In this document: positions 7,578-16,631 of the stretch, one piece after another
Position numbering within the stretch: the first letter of the stretch is position 1
How the letters are laid out: every line of letters begins with the position of its first letter
Assembly (NCBI GenBank): GCA_963921245.4
Contig: CAWUEY030000001.1
Span: 2,480,001-2,544,000 of the forward strand
Direction: 5' to 3'
Length of the DNA stretch: 64,000 nucleotides
From: JABJGO01 sp963921245
Lineage (GTDB): Bacteria > Pseudomonadota > Alphaproteobacteria > Rhodospirillales > Casp-alpha2
Translations under genes and position numbers: made by a program
Notes under the pieces: model-generated
What the model saw: the letters and a program-made list of their open reading frames with translations, nothing else
What the model was told of the DNA's origin: nothing
Database searches by the model: none

Positions 7578-9716
7578 TTACACGCCAACTCTTCGCCGGG
7601 TTTTCTTTTTCTTGTTCCGATCCTTGCCGGAATGTTTCCAGGCCTTACCGGCGGCGCGGGGCGCAATACCTGGGCGGTCGAGACCAAGCTCCACGGCTTC
7701 GAGACGGCGGATTTCGTCGCGCAGGCGGGCCGCTTCCTCGAATTCCAGATTGGCGGCGGCTTCCTGCATGCGTTTTTCGATATCCTGCAGGTGAGCGCGC
7801 AGGTTGTGGCCGACCAGTTCCGTATCGCCGGAAACACCCGTATCCACGGTAACGTAGTCGCCCTCGTAGACGCTTTCCAGAACATCCGAAATGCCCTTTT
7901 TCACGCTTTCCGGGGTGATACCATGGGCTTCGTTGTAGGCCTGCTGTTTCTCTCGGCGGCGGTTGGTTTCGCCAATGGCATATTCCAGGGACTCCGTCAT
8001 CCGGTCCGCATAGAGGATCACCCGACCGTCCACATTCCGCGCCGCCCGGCCGATGGTCTGAACCAGTGACGTTTTCGAGCGCAGGAAACCCTCCTTATCC
8101 GCGTCCAGTATGGCGACCAGCGCGCATTCCGGGATATCCAGGCCTTCCCGCAGCAGGTTGATACCGACTAGCACGTCAAACGCGCCAAGACGTAAATCTC
8201 TAATAATTTCAATACGTTCTAGGGTATCAATGTCGGAATGCATGTAACGCACGCGCACCCCGTGTTCGTGCAGATACTCGGTCAGGTCCTCGGCCATGCG
8301 TTTGGTGAGCGTGGTGACCAGTGTCCGTAAGCCCTTGGCGGCAACCTCGCGAACTTCGCCCAACAGGTCATCCACCTGGGTCTCGACCGGGCGGACAATA
8401 CATTCCGGATCGATCAGGCCGGTGGGGCGCACCACCTGTTCGGTGAAGACACCGCCCGTACGGGCCATTTCCCACGGGCCCGGCGTGGCGGAAACGAAGA
8501 TGGTTTGCGGGCGCATGTGCTCCCATTCCTCAAACTTCAGGGGGCGGTTGTCCACGCAACTGGGCAGTCGGAACCCGAAATCCGCCAGCGTGCTTTTGCG
8601 GTTGAAATCACCCCGGAACATACCGCCGATTTGAGGCACCGCGACGTGACTTTCATCCACCACCACGAGGGCATTATCGGGCAGATACTCGAACAGCGTC
8701 GGCGGCGGATCGCCCGGATTGCGGCCCGTGAGATAGCGGGAATAGTTCTCAATACCCGCACAGTGCCCCGTGGTTTCCATCATCTCCAGATCGAATGTGG
8801 TGCGTTCGCGCAGGCGCTGGGCCTCCAGCAACTTGCCTTGCTCCGTCAATTCCTCGACCCGATCTTTCAGCTCTGCGCGGATTTGCGGGATAGCCTGCAA
8901 CAGGGTCGGGCGCGGCGTCACATAGTGGCTGTTGGGATAGAGTACGAAATCCTCGATTTCGGACAGTTTGTCGCCGGTGAGCGGATCAATTTCCCACATG
9001 GCTTCGATCTCCTCACCAAACAGGGAGAGCCGCCAGGCCCGGTCCTCCATATGAGAGGGAAACACTTCGATCACGTCACCGCGCACCCGGAATGTTCCGC
9101 GATAGAACGCCTGGTCGTTTCGGGTATAGCGCAACTCCACGAAGCGTTTCATCAACGCGCGCTGATCCACCATATCGCCCACACGCACCCGGACAATAAG
9201 CTCCGAATAGGTTTCCACCGCACCAATACCGTAAATACAGGACACCGAGGCCACCAGAACCACGTCGTTGCGCTCCAGCAGTGCCCGCGTCGCCGCATGG
9301 CGCATACGGTCGATCTGCTCATTCACCGAGGCATCTTTTTCGATATAGGTATCAGACCGCGGCACATAGGCTTCTGGTTGATAGTAGTCGTAGTAGGAAA
9401 CGAAATACTCCACGGCGTTTTCCGGAAAGAACTCTTTCATCTCGCCGTAGAGCTGGGCGGCCAGAGTCTTGTTGGGCGCCAGCACCAGGGTCGGGCGCTG
9501 GATATTCTGGATCACCTGGGCAATGGTGTAGGTCTTGCCCGACCCGGTCACCCCGAGCAGCACCTGATCGCGCTCTCCATCGCGGATGCCCTGCGTCAGC
9601 TCGGCAATGGCCGCGGGCTGATCGCCCGCCGGTTCAAACGGCGATTGCAGGGCCAGCGGATCACCGCCTTCGACGGCGGGCCGGGGTGGCGGTGTAAAGA
9701 TTTCCGGGTTAACCAT
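7578..9716 (-). CDS. uvrB: Excinuclease ABC subunit B
   Basis: 712 residues. UvrB is the damage-verification helicase of nucleotide excision repair, loaded by UvrA and partnered with UvrC. P-loop GVTGSGKT at residues 55-62; the damage-probing beta-hairpin region YYDYYQPEAYVP near residue 110; helicase motifs VVDESHVAVPQIGG, LREGLDIPE and QTIGRAARN; and a C-terminal UVR domain (EKRMQEAAANLEFEEAARLR) that contacts UvrC. The tail ends in a Lys/Arg-rich patch (DRNKKKKTRRR). Full length with all motifs, so it should be active. Confidence 0.98.
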   Translation of the reverse strand: MVNPEIFTPPPRPAVEGGDPLALQSPFEPAGDQPAAIAELTQGIRDGERDQVLLGVTGSGKTYTIAQVIQNIQRPTLVLAPNKTLAAQLYGEMKEFFPENAVEYFVSYYDYYQPEAYVPRSDTYIEKDASVNEQIDRMRHAATRALLERNDVVLVASVSCIYGIGAVETYSELIVRVRVGDMVDQRALMKRFVELRYTRNDQAFYRGTFRVRGDVIEVFPSHMEDRAWRLSLFGEEIEAMWEIDPLTGDKLSEIEDFVLYPNSHYVTPRPTLLQAIPQIRAELKDRVEELTEQGKLLEAQRLRERTTFDLEMMETTGHCAGIENYSRYLTGRNPGDPPPTLFEYLPDNALVVVDESHVAVPQIGGMFRGDFNRKSTLADFGFRLPSCVDNRPLKFEEWEHMRPQTIFVSATPGPWEMARTGGVFTEQVVRPTGLIDPECIVRPVETQVDDLLGEVREVAAKGLRTLVTTLTKRMAEDLTEYLHEHGVRVRYMHSDIDTLERIEIIRDLRLGAFDVLVGINLLREGLDIPECALVAILDADKEGFLRSKTSLVQTIGRAARNVDGRVILYADRMTESLEYAIGETNRRREKQQAYNEAHGITPESVKKGISDVLESVYEGDYVTVDTGVSGDTELVGHNLRAHLQDIEKRMQEAAANLEFEEAARLRDEIRRLEAVELGLDRPGIAPRAAGKAWKHSGKDRNKKKKTRRRVGV

Positions 9717-9827
9717 GGGCGTATTATGTCATGGCTTTCGCGAAGGGCAATGTGGGTATCGGCCCCTGGTCGTGGAAACTTTCACTTCCTGTTTGACCCA
9801 GGGGTGCGGGAAAGGTGATATGCGGAT

Positions 9828-10754
9828 ATGAGCAACCCTGTCCGCAACGATATCTGGCCCAGCATCGCGATTATGGTCAGCTCTGCGTCCTGGGGACTTT
9901 TCTGGCTGCCGCTGCGACATATTGAGGAATCAGGTATCCACGCCCTTTGGACGGGCCCGGTTATTTTTGCGGCGCTTGCCATCGTTTTCCTGCCTTTCGT
10001 CTTCTGGCGCTGGAGGAATTTCGTCGCTATCTGGAAGGATTTTATCATCGCCGGCGTGTTCACCGGTACGGCGTTCGCCCTCTACGCGGTAAGCCTCAAC
10101 ATGACCGAGGTGGTCTGCGCGTTGCTGTTGTTCTATGTGTCGCCGGTGTGGAGTACGATTTTGGGCCTGTTGTTCCTGGGGGAACGGATGAACATCAACC
10201 GACTCCTCGGCGTGGTCATGGGGATTGGCGGCCTGGTCATCATTCTGGGGGATGGCTTTTCCTTTCCCTTCCCTCAGAAAGCGGGCGACTGGTTTGCCCT
10301 GATTAGCGGTATGTGCTGGTCACTGGGTTCTTTTCGGCTGTTTCAGGGCGGTAAATCCTATATTTTTGAAAAAACATTTTCCTTTGTTTTCTGGGCGGTG
10401 GTGGTTGGGGCGGCGCTCGCTGTCCTGCCGCTGGGAATAGAAAGCGACAGTCCGCGGCTTGAACAGATTCAAAGCGTCTGGATATGGATTGCCGGGGTAA
10501 CCCTCTTCCTGATCCCGGCATCCTGGATGATCATCTGGCCCGCAACAGTACTCAGCCCGGCCCGCATCGGTATCCTGTTTATGGCCGAAGCCATCGCCGG
10601 AATAACATCGGCGGCATTGCTCACCGACGAACCTTTCGGCACCCGTGAGATTGCCGGCACCCTTCTGGTCATCGGCGCTGCCATTGTCGAAATCGCGCGC
10701 CCGCCGGACCCGCGGCAGAACAAAATGGCTGAAAAGTTGCCCGCAGAACCCTGA
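9828..10754 (+). CDS. EamA-family (DMT superfamily) inner-membrane transporter
   Basis: 308 residues with about ten hydrophobic segments arranged as two EamA repeats: the first ends near GVVMGIGGLVIILGDG and the second near RIGILFMAEAIAGITSAALL. Family members export amino acids, nucleotides or other metabolites from the cytoplasm. The N-terminal motif SSASWGLFWLPLRHIEESG and the loop FLGERMNINRLLGV are typical. The substrate cannot be deduced. Divergent from uvrB with 111 bp between them; the gene after it begins 511 bp away. Confidence 0.85.
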   Translation: MSNPVRNDIWPSIAIMVSSASWGLFWLPLRHIEESGIHALWTGPVIFAALAIVFLPFVFWRWRNFVAIWKDFIIAGVFTGTAFALYAVSLNMTEVVCALLLFYVSPVWSTILGLLFLGERMNINRLLGVVMGIGGLVIILGDGFSFPFPQKAGDWFALISGMCWSLGSFRLFQGGKSYIFEKTFSFVFWAVVVGAALAVLPLGIESDSPRLEQIQSVWIWIAGVTLFLIPASWMIIWPATVLSPARIGILFMAEAIAGITSAALLTDEPFGTREIAGTLLVIGAAIVEIARPPDPRQNKMAEKLPAEP

Positions 10755-10929
10755 GCAGGCGTTGATTGCGACATGCAAGGATTATGGATTGCAAGGGGCG
10801 GGTGACTTCCGGCTAATCGTTCGGGCGAAAGCCTATGCATTTACACGGGAAAATAACCCACCCTTGGGATGTGAGAGTCCCACAGGAGTCGTCGTAAAAG
10901 TTTTTTTTCACTTTTATTGAATATTTTCC
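10755..10929. other. Non-coding interval after the EamA gene
   Basis: No convincing gene. A weak inverted repeat (TGGGA...TCCCA, around 10865-10882) is followed after some 15 bases by a run of eight T (near 10901-10908), which may serve as a poor terminator for the transporter gene. The promoter described next begins at 10930. Confidence 0.3.
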
Positions 10930-10958
10930 TTGACAGGTGCGTTATTTTGCCCTATGTT
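10930..10958 (+). promoter_or_regulatory. Sigma-70 type promoter for the aspartate aminotransferase leader
   Basis: A perfect -35 hexamer TTGACA (10930-10935), a 17-base spacer and the -10 hexamer TATGTT (10953-10958, 4 of 6 consensus bases). Transcription would start near 10965, about 300 nt before the aminotransferase start codon, leaving a long leader. Confidence 0.65.
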
Positions 10959-10964
10959 GCGTTC

Positions 10965-11265
10965 AGTGACAGGGACAAGTGCGTCCGCACCACATTCCGG
11001 GGTTGCTCGACAAACCCTTTCGTCACTGAGGTTTACTCGGCAACCCCTCTCGCTATTCGGGGGGGGGGGGGGGCGCACTCATCCCGGGCCAACCCATGCC
11101 GGGCACGGCGTTTCATAATGGGCGTTCCATGGCGGCGGTGATGGTGAGCGTTGCCACACGATGGCGACTTGCAGGTTGAACCAACCCCAACGCGGGCGTA
11201 GGGTGCGTCTGGCGCGGCTTGAGCGCCGCCATTACTAAACATCAATTTACATCAGGTCTAATCCC
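10965..11265 (+). other. Long structured 5' leader with a run of 15 G
   Basis: Between the promoter and the aminotransferase lie 300 bases with no credible ORF. They contain 15 consecutive G (11059-11073). ATGGCGGCG (11129-11137) is exactly complementary to CGCCGCCAT (11224-11232), and a short GGCGC/GCGCC hairpin lies next to the second of these. The layout suggests an attenuator or riboswitch-like leader, but I do not recognise a known class such as SAM-II. Confidence 0.4.
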
Positions 11266-12468
11266 ATGTCGTTTCTTGCTGATCGTCTCTCACGCGTAAA
11301 ACCCAGCCCCACTGTTGCCGTTTCCACCAAAGCCCGGGAACTGAAAGCAGCGGGTAAAGATGTTATCGGCCTCGGTGCCGGGGAACCGGATTTCGATACC
11401 CCGGCCCACATTATTCAGGCGGCCAAGGATGCGCTGGATCGTGGGGAAACCCGATACACGGCACCCGCTGGCACGCCGGAACTGCGCGCGGCCATCGCCG
11501 CCAAGTTCGACCGTGAAAACGGCCTCAGTTACACACCCGATCAGATTCAGGTTTCCTGCGGCGGCAAACAGAATATCTTTAATGCGCTCGCCGCGACCCT
11601 AAACGATGGTGACGAAGTCATCATCCCGGCACCATTCTGGGTGTCCTATCCTGATATGACCCTGCTGTGCGGCGGTGAACCGGTTGTGGTGGAAACGCCG
11701 GCGGATAACGGTTTCAAGATGACGCCCGATGCCCTGGAGGCGGCGATCACGCCCCGTACCAAGTGGGTCATGCTGAACTCACCTTCCAACCCGACAGGTT
11801 CCGCCTACACGGCCGATGATCTGGCCGCTCTGGGTGAGGTTCTGTTACGGCACCCACACGTGTGGGCCATGACCGATGACATGTACGAGCACATTCTCTA
11901 TGACGGTTTTCAGTTCAGCACCATCGCGCAAGTGTGCCCCGCCCTGATGGACCGGACCCTGACCCTGAACGGTGTTTCCAAGGCGTTCTGCATGACCGGC
12001 TGGCGCGTGGGATACGCGGCGGGCCCGCTGGAGCTGATTAAAGCCATGAACAAGGTCCAGTCACAAAGCACCACGCACACCGCCTCGGTATCCCAGGCCG
12101 CGGCCGTTGCTGCCCTGAATGGGCCGCTGGATTTCATCCCGAAACACAACGCGATATTCCAGGAACGCCGCGACCTGGTGGTAAGCATGCTGAACCAGGC
12201 ACCGGGCTTGAGCTGTGCTACACCGGAGGGGGCATTTTACGTCTATCCGAGCTGTGCCGGTGTCATCGGCAAGACAACGCCAGAGGGCAAAACAATTGAG
12301 GGTGATACGGATTTCGTGACCTATATTCTGGAAAGCGAAGGTGTTGCCGCTGTTCAGGGTGAAGCGTTCGGTCTGTCCCCGCACTTCCGGGTCTCCTACG
12401 CGACAGCAACAGACCTGCTGGAAGACGCCTGCACGCGTATTCAGCGGGCCTGTGCGGCACTTGGCTGA
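11266..12468 (+). CDS. aatA: Class I pyridoxal-phosphate aspartate aminotransferase
   Basis: 400 residues. The enzyme transfers the amino group of aspartate to 2-oxoglutarate; the alphaproteobacterial type often also acts on prephenate. It begins FLADRLSRVKPSPTVAVSTK and has the substrate loop GLGAGEPDFDTP, the LNSPSNPTGS motif, the Asp segment MTDDMYEHILYDG and the PLP-lysine segment NGVSKAFCMTGWRVGYAAGP (Lys near residue 240). It is fused to nothing and intact. It is preceded by a long leader with its own promoter, so expression may be regulated at the RNA level. The symbol follows rhizobial usage. Confidence 0.93.
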   Translation: MSFLADRLSRVKPSPTVAVSTKARELKAAGKDVIGLGAGEPDFDTPAHIIQAAKDALDRGETRYTAPAGTPELRAAIAAKFDRENGLSYTPDQIQVSCGGKQNIFNALAATLNDGDEVIIPAPFWVSYPDMTLLCGGEPVVVETPADNGFKMTPDALEAAITPRTKWVMLNSPSNPTGSAYTADDLAALGEVLLRHPHVWAMTDDMYEHILYDGFQFSTIAQVCPALMDRTLTLNGVSKAFCMTGWRVGYAAGPLELIKAMNKVQSQSTTHTASVSQAAAVAALNGPLDFIPKHNAIFQERRDLVVSMLNQAPGLSCATPEGAFYVYPSCAGVIGKTTPEGKTIEGDTDFVTYILESEGVAAVQGEAFGLSPHFRVSYATATDLLEDACTRIQRACAALG

Positions 12469-12702
12469 TCTGACGGTCTGTCATCATATTCTGGTCGGAA
12501 CGGGTGCCGTGGCGGCGGGTATCCGATGACCGGCCCAAACATGACAAAGGACTACACTATGCATCGAAGCCCGCAATGCCCATACTGTGACGGCCCTCAT
12601 TTTCTGCGAATAAAAATCTGCCACGCTGAAAAGAATTTGGTTTGCCCCAATCCTCGAAGTCGTGTCTCGTAGACAGAGACTCAAGACAGGTTATAAACCG
12701 TT

Positions 12703-14229
12703 ATGGCCAGACGAACCGCCCGCAGGCGTGACGCCCGTGACCCCGCAGGGATCCCGCAACTACCCTTTCAGCGGGTGAAAAATCCACGCCCGCCCGTCGA
12801 AGTCTTGTCGGAGAGCGATATAGAGATGATCCATGAGACCTCCATGGAAGTTCTCGAACAGGTTGGTATGCGGGTCGATTGCCCGAAAACACGGGCGTTG
12901 CTGAAAGAAAATGGCAACAGGATCGATAAAGACACGACCCATGTCCGGTTTGACCGTGGTTTTGTCGAGGAACAGGTCGCCAAGGCCCCGTCGGGATTTC
13001 GCCTTCATTCCCGCAACCCGGATCGCTACGTGGACTACGGCGGCAACAATATCATCTTTGCCTCTGTGGGCGGCCCAGCCTTTGTCAACGATCTGGATAA
13101 TGGCCGCCGACCCGGCACGCTGGAAGAATTCAAGAAGGGTATCCGTATCCTGCAGAGCATCAACTGCTGCCATTTTGCGAACAATGGCATCTTCGCCTGC
13201 ATGGATCAGCCTGCTAGCAAACGGCATCTGGATACCCTGTCTACCCTGTTTACCCAGATGGACAAAGCCATCGGGGCTTCGGTTCTGGGTCGGGGTCGGG
13301 CGCAGGACTCCGTGGACATGGCCTGTATCGTTCACCAGACTAACCCGGATGGCTTGAAAGAAAAACCGGTTCTGGTCGGCAATATCAACACCAACAGCCC
13401 GCTGGTTCTGGATACGGAAATGGCCCAGGGGGCCTGGACCTTTGCCGAAAACGGCCAGCCCATGATTGTTACACCGTTCACACTTTCCGGTGCCATGAGT
13501 CCAGCCACAATCCCCGGTGCCCTGGTACAGCAAAACGCCGAGGCCCTTGCCGGAATTGCCTTCCTGCAAACCGTCAATCCGGGTACGCCCTGTATCTACG
13601 GTACGTTCACGTCCAATGTAGACATGAAAACCGGCTCGCCGGCATTCGGCACGCCTGAGTACGTCAAGGCAACACTGGCTTCGGCGCAACTGGGCCGTCA
13701 TTACAAATTGCCTATCCGGGCCAGTAACACCAACGCCTCAAACGTGGTCGATGCACAAGCCGCCTATGAGTCACAGATGTCGCTCTGGGCCTGTGTGCTG
13801 GGGCATGTGAACCACATCAATCACGGCTTCGGATGGCTGGAAGGTGGTCTTTCCGCCTCTTTCGAGAAATTCATCGTCGATGCGGAAATGGTGCAGATGC
13901 TGATAGAAAGCCTCAAACCCATGGAGATCAGCAAAGAAACGCTGGGTTTGGATGCCATCAGGGAAGTCGGCCCCGGTGGTCATTTTTTCGGCGCGGCAGA
14001 TACGTTGACGCGCTATGACACCGCTTTCTACCAACCCATGATCAGCGATTGGCGCAATTTTGAAACCTGGGAAGAAGGCGGAAAATTGACCGCCACGGAT
14101 CGCGCCAACACGGTCTGGAAGCAAATGCTGGAAGATTTTGAGGAACCCCCAATGGAGGCGGGTGTGCGCGAGGAAATGAACGCATTCGTTGCGCGCCGGA
14201 AACAGGAAATTGATGCGGCGGGTATCTGA
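12703..14229 (+). CDS. MttB-family trimethylamine/quaternary-amine methyltransferase, non-pyrrolysine type
   Basis: 508 residues, uninterrupted. It matches the trimethylamine methyltransferase (MttB) superfamily: an N-terminal MHETSMEVLEQVG segment, the TIM-barrel core with NGIFACMDQPASKRHLDTL, PFTLSGAMSPATIPGALVQQ and CIYGTFTSNVDMKTGSPAFG, and a C-terminal GGHFFGAADTL. Archaeal MttB uses an in-frame amber codon for pyrrolysine; here the frame reads through without TAG, so it belongs to the pyrrolysine-free group. Characterised bacterial members of that group demethylate compounds such as glycine betaine. No corrinoid protein or MtaA-like partner lies next to it, so the methyl acceptor is unknown. 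Confidence 0.85.
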   Translation: MARRTARRRDARDPAGIPQLPFQRVKNPRPPVEVLSESDIEMIHETSMEVLEQVGMRVDCPKTRALLKENGNRIDKDTTHVRFDRGFVEEQVAKAPSGFRLHSRNPDRYVDYGGNNIIFASVGGPAFVNDLDNGRRPGTLEEFKKGIRILQSINCCHFANNGIFACMDQPASKRHLDTLSTLFTQMDKAIGASVLGRGRAQDSVDMACIVHQTNPDGLKEKPVLVGNINTNSPLVLDTEMAQGAWTFAENGQPMIVTPFTLSGAMSPATIPGALVQQNAEALAGIAFLQTVNPGTPCIYGTFTSNVDMKTGSPAFGTPEYVKATLASAQLGRHYKLPIRASNTNASNVVDAQAAYESQMSLWACVLGHVNHINHGFGWLEGGLSASFEKFIVDAEMVQMLIESLKPMEISKETLGLDAIREVGPGGHFFGAADTLTRYDTAFYQPMISDWRNFETWEEGGKLTATDRANTVWKQMLEDFEEPPMEAGVREEMNAFVARRKQEIDAAGI

Positions 14230-14498
14230 TTTCTCAGATCTGCATGGACGCCGATGATATAGAGGTTGCCGTTGCGAAAACCGCCCTATGTAAAAAGCGC
14301 CATGGCCTTGGCGATTTAACGGCGTCACCCCGGCGAAACACGCGCAACTTCAAATTTTTTGGGAATCTTTCTTTGACTCCTGCGGGACTCCCGTTAACCT
14401 TTGAGGCGATAAATCGGTGTTTGTCGGGGCCTACCCGGTTTGGCCGACCTTCGGACCGGATGGGCCCGGGCGTGTTGCGGCGACGCAACCGGCACCAG
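14230..14498. other. Non-coding interval between the mttB-like gene and the EF-G-like gene
   Basis: About 270 bases without a supportable gene. A small GC-rich inverted repeat (GTTGC...GCAAC, near 14475-14490) lies just before the tandem repeats that lead into the EF-G-like gene. No strong promoter was recognised. Confidence 0.3.
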
Positions 14499-14531
14499 GA
14501 TAATAACGCGATAATAACGGGATAATAACAG
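14499..14531 (+). repeat. Three tandem 11-bp repeats in front of the EF-G-like gene
   Basis: Units GATAATAACGC, GATAATAACGG and GATAATAACAG follow each other without a gap at 14499, 14510 and 14521. They end about 20 bases before the TTG start and immediately upstream of the ribosome site GGGAGG, so they lie in the leader or promoter. The 11-bp period is close to one helical turn. Confidence 0.8.
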
Positions 14532-14550
14532 GAAATCCTGGGAGGCCAGC

Positions 14551-16566
14551 TTGAGTACCAAAACAACATCCACACCTCGTGTCGCTGCTATCGTCGGACC
14601 TTATCTGTCCGGTAAGACCACCCTTCTCGAAAGTATGCTGATGGCGTGCGGTACCCTCCATCGAAAAGGAACGATCAAGGATGGAAACACGCTTGGTGAC
14701 AATTCCCAGGAAGCCCGCAATAGACAGATGAGTACGGAACTCAATGCCGCGGCGACGACCTATCTGGACGAACAGTGGACATTTCTCGACTGTCCCGGTT
14801 CCGTGGAACTGGCGCAGGAAGCGCTGAACGCCATTATGGTATCGGATATTGCCGTGGTCGTTACGGAAGCCGATCCTTCAAAATCTGTAATCATTTCGCC
14901 TGTCCTGAAAGCCCTGGATGCAAATGGCATTCCACACATTATCTTTATCAACAAAATGGATCAGGCAGAAACAAGCGTCCGGGCCACGCTTGAAGCCCTG
15001 CAGGACGTTTCCTCAAGGCCGCTTGTCTTGCGGGAAATTCCGATCCGCGAAGGGGGGGCCGTCGTCGGTCATGTGGACCTGGTCAGTGAACGCGCGTTCA
15101 AATGGCAGGAAGGAAAGGCATCCGAACTGATCCAATTACCGGACTCTGTTACAGATCGCGAGCAGGATGCGCGAACCGAGATGCTCGAGAGTCTGGCCGA
15201 TTTTGATGACACGCTGCTGGAAGAGTTACTGGAAGACGTGGTGCCGTCTTCGAACGAGGTATACGAAAACCTCACCCGGGACCTTCAGAACAACCTGATT
15301 GTTCCTGTTTTCTTCGGTTCAGCCGAAAACGACAATGGCGTTATTCGTTTGCTGAAAGCCCTGCGCCATGAAACGGCGGAAGTTGACCAGGCCGCGGGGC
15401 GTCTCGGCGTTTCCGGTGACGCGACCTGTGCCCAGGTGTTCAAGACGCTACACGCCGGTCAGATCGGTAAATTGTCTCTCGCCCGCGTCCTCGGCGGTGA
15501 AGTTTCCGACGGCCAGACCCTGAACGGCAACCGGGTGAGCGGCCTGTATCACATGGCAGGCAGCAAAACCGAGAAGATCCCGAAGGCAGCCGCCGGTGAG
15601 CTGGTGGCTATGGGCCGCATGGAGGACGTCGCAACGGGCGATCTTTTGACCGAAGCAGGGGGGCAATCTTCTGAATTGTGGCCCGCACCCCTGACACCTC
15701 TGTTCTCCATGTCGGTGCATGCCGCCGACCGTGCCGACGAAGTGAAACTGTCATCTGCCCTCCAGAAGGTTTGCGATGAAGACGTTTCTCTTTCCTATGG
15801 TCATGATCAGGATACCGGGGAACTGTTGTTCTGGGGCCAGGGGGAGATTCACCTGAACATTGCTGTGGAACGGTTGACCAATCGGTTTAATCTCAACATC
15901 ACGTCTGCGCGACCCCAGGTACCCTACAAGGAAACCATTCAAAAACCGGCATCCCAGCATTCTCGCCACAAAAAACAATCCGGGGGCCATGGCGAATTTG
16001 GCGATGTGCATATTGATATCAAGCCTCTGCCCCGGGGAACGGGTTTCAATTTCGATGAAACTGTGACCGGCGGCGCGGTGCCCAAACAGTATATTCCCGC
16101 CGTGGAAAATGGCGTCAAAGAGGCTCTGACCCGCGGACCGCTCGGCTTCCAGGTGGTTGATCTTTCGGTTACCCTAACCGATGGACAGCACCACGCGGTG
16201 GACAGCTCGGAAATGGCCTTCAAAAAAGCCGCCAGCCAGGCCATCAGGGAAGGCTTGCCCGGTTGTGCACCGGTCCTGCTGGAACCCATCTGTGATGTTA
16301 CCATTTCCATGCCGAACGAGTTCACCTCAAATATTCAACGTCTGGTCAGTGGTCGCCGGGGGCACATTCTTGGTTTCACAGCCAAGGATGGCTGGACGGG
16401 CTGGGACGAGGTTCAGGCCCATATCCCGCAATCGGAGATGCACGATATGATCATTGAATTGCGGTCGATGACCCAGGGCGTCGGCACCTTCGGCTGGACC
16501 TTCGATCACTTGCAGGAACTGTCCGGAAAACTCGCCGATACGGTTGTCGCCGCCCGACAGGATTAA
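14551..16566 (+). CDS. Elongation factor G-like translational GTPase (paralogue of FusA)
   Basis: 671 residues, TTG start with GGGAGG 6-11 bases upstream. Domain order as in EF-G: a G domain with P-loop GPYLSGKT (16-23), DCPG (80-83) and NKMD (134-137); domain II; domain III; domain IV with GSGHGE-like SGGHGEFGDVHI; and domain V ending GRRGHILGF. The residue after DxPG is Ser84 instead of the His that activates water in canonical EF-G (DTPGH). It is about 25 residues shorter than FusA. This matches the EF-G-like group widespread in alphaproteobacteria, whose role is not settled. The main fusA would be elsewhere in the str operon. Confidence 0.85.
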   Translation: MSTKTTSTPRVAAIVGPYLSGKTTLLESMLMACGTLHRKGTIKDGNTLGDNSQEARNRQMSTELNAAATTYLDEQWTFLDCPGSVELAQEALNAIMVSDIAVVVTEADPSKSVIISPVLKALDANGIPHIIFINKMDQAETSVRATLEALQDVSSRPLVLREIPIREGGAVVGHVDLVSERAFKWQEGKASELIQLPDSVTDREQDARTEMLESLADFDDTLLEELLEDVVPSSNEVYENLTRDLQNNLIVPVFFGSAENDNGVIRLLKALRHETAEVDQAAGRLGVSGDATCAQVFKTLHAGQIGKLSLARVLGGEVSDGQTLNGNRVSGLYHMAGSKTEKIPKAAAGELVAMGRMEDVATGDLLTEAGGQSSELWPAPLTPLFSMSVHAADRADEVKLSSALQKVCDEDVSLSYGHDQDTGELLFWGQGEIHLNIAVERLTNRFNLNITSARPQVPYKETIQKPASQHSRHKKQSGGHGEFGDVHIDIKPLPRGTGFNFDETVTGGAVPKQYIPAVENGVKEALTRGPLGFQVVDLSVTLTDGQHHAVDSSEMAFKKAASQAIREGLPGCAPVLLEPICDVTISMPNEFTSNIQRLVSGRRGHILGFTAKDGWTGWDEVQAHIPQSEMHDMIIELRSMTQGVGTFGWTFDHLQELSGKLADTVVAARQD

Positions 16567-16585
16567 CCGTTTCAAGGCGGGGTGC

Positions 16586-16610
16586 AAAAAAACCGGGCCA
16601 TAAGGCCCGG
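16586..16610 (-). terminator. Intrinsic terminator on the minus strand downstream of the LysR gene
   Basis: Stem CCGGGCC/GGCCCGG (7 bp) with an ATAA loop; read on the minus strand it is followed by seven T. It would end minus-strand transcripts from the LysR regulator. It may also slow plus-strand transcription out of the EF-G-like gene, which stops at 16566. Confidence 0.75.
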
Positions 16611-16631
16611 CGAGTTCAAACAGGGAGGTCT

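Noticed and set aside
8505..9818. A 437-codon plus-strand frame opposite uvrB
   Set aside because: It is the mirror of the uvrB coding sequence, rich in His and Arg with no domain, and uvrB is complete and conserved on the other strand.
12559..12630. A 23-codon ORF with a CPYC motif and AAAGGA before its ATG
   Set aside because: Too short and ends quickly; only one Cys pair and no conservation evidence. Its ribosome site could be chance.
12703..14229. A possible pyrrolysine (amber) site in the MttB-family gene
   Set aside because: The full 508-codon frame contains no in-frame TAG, so the gene is of the pyrrolysine-free type.
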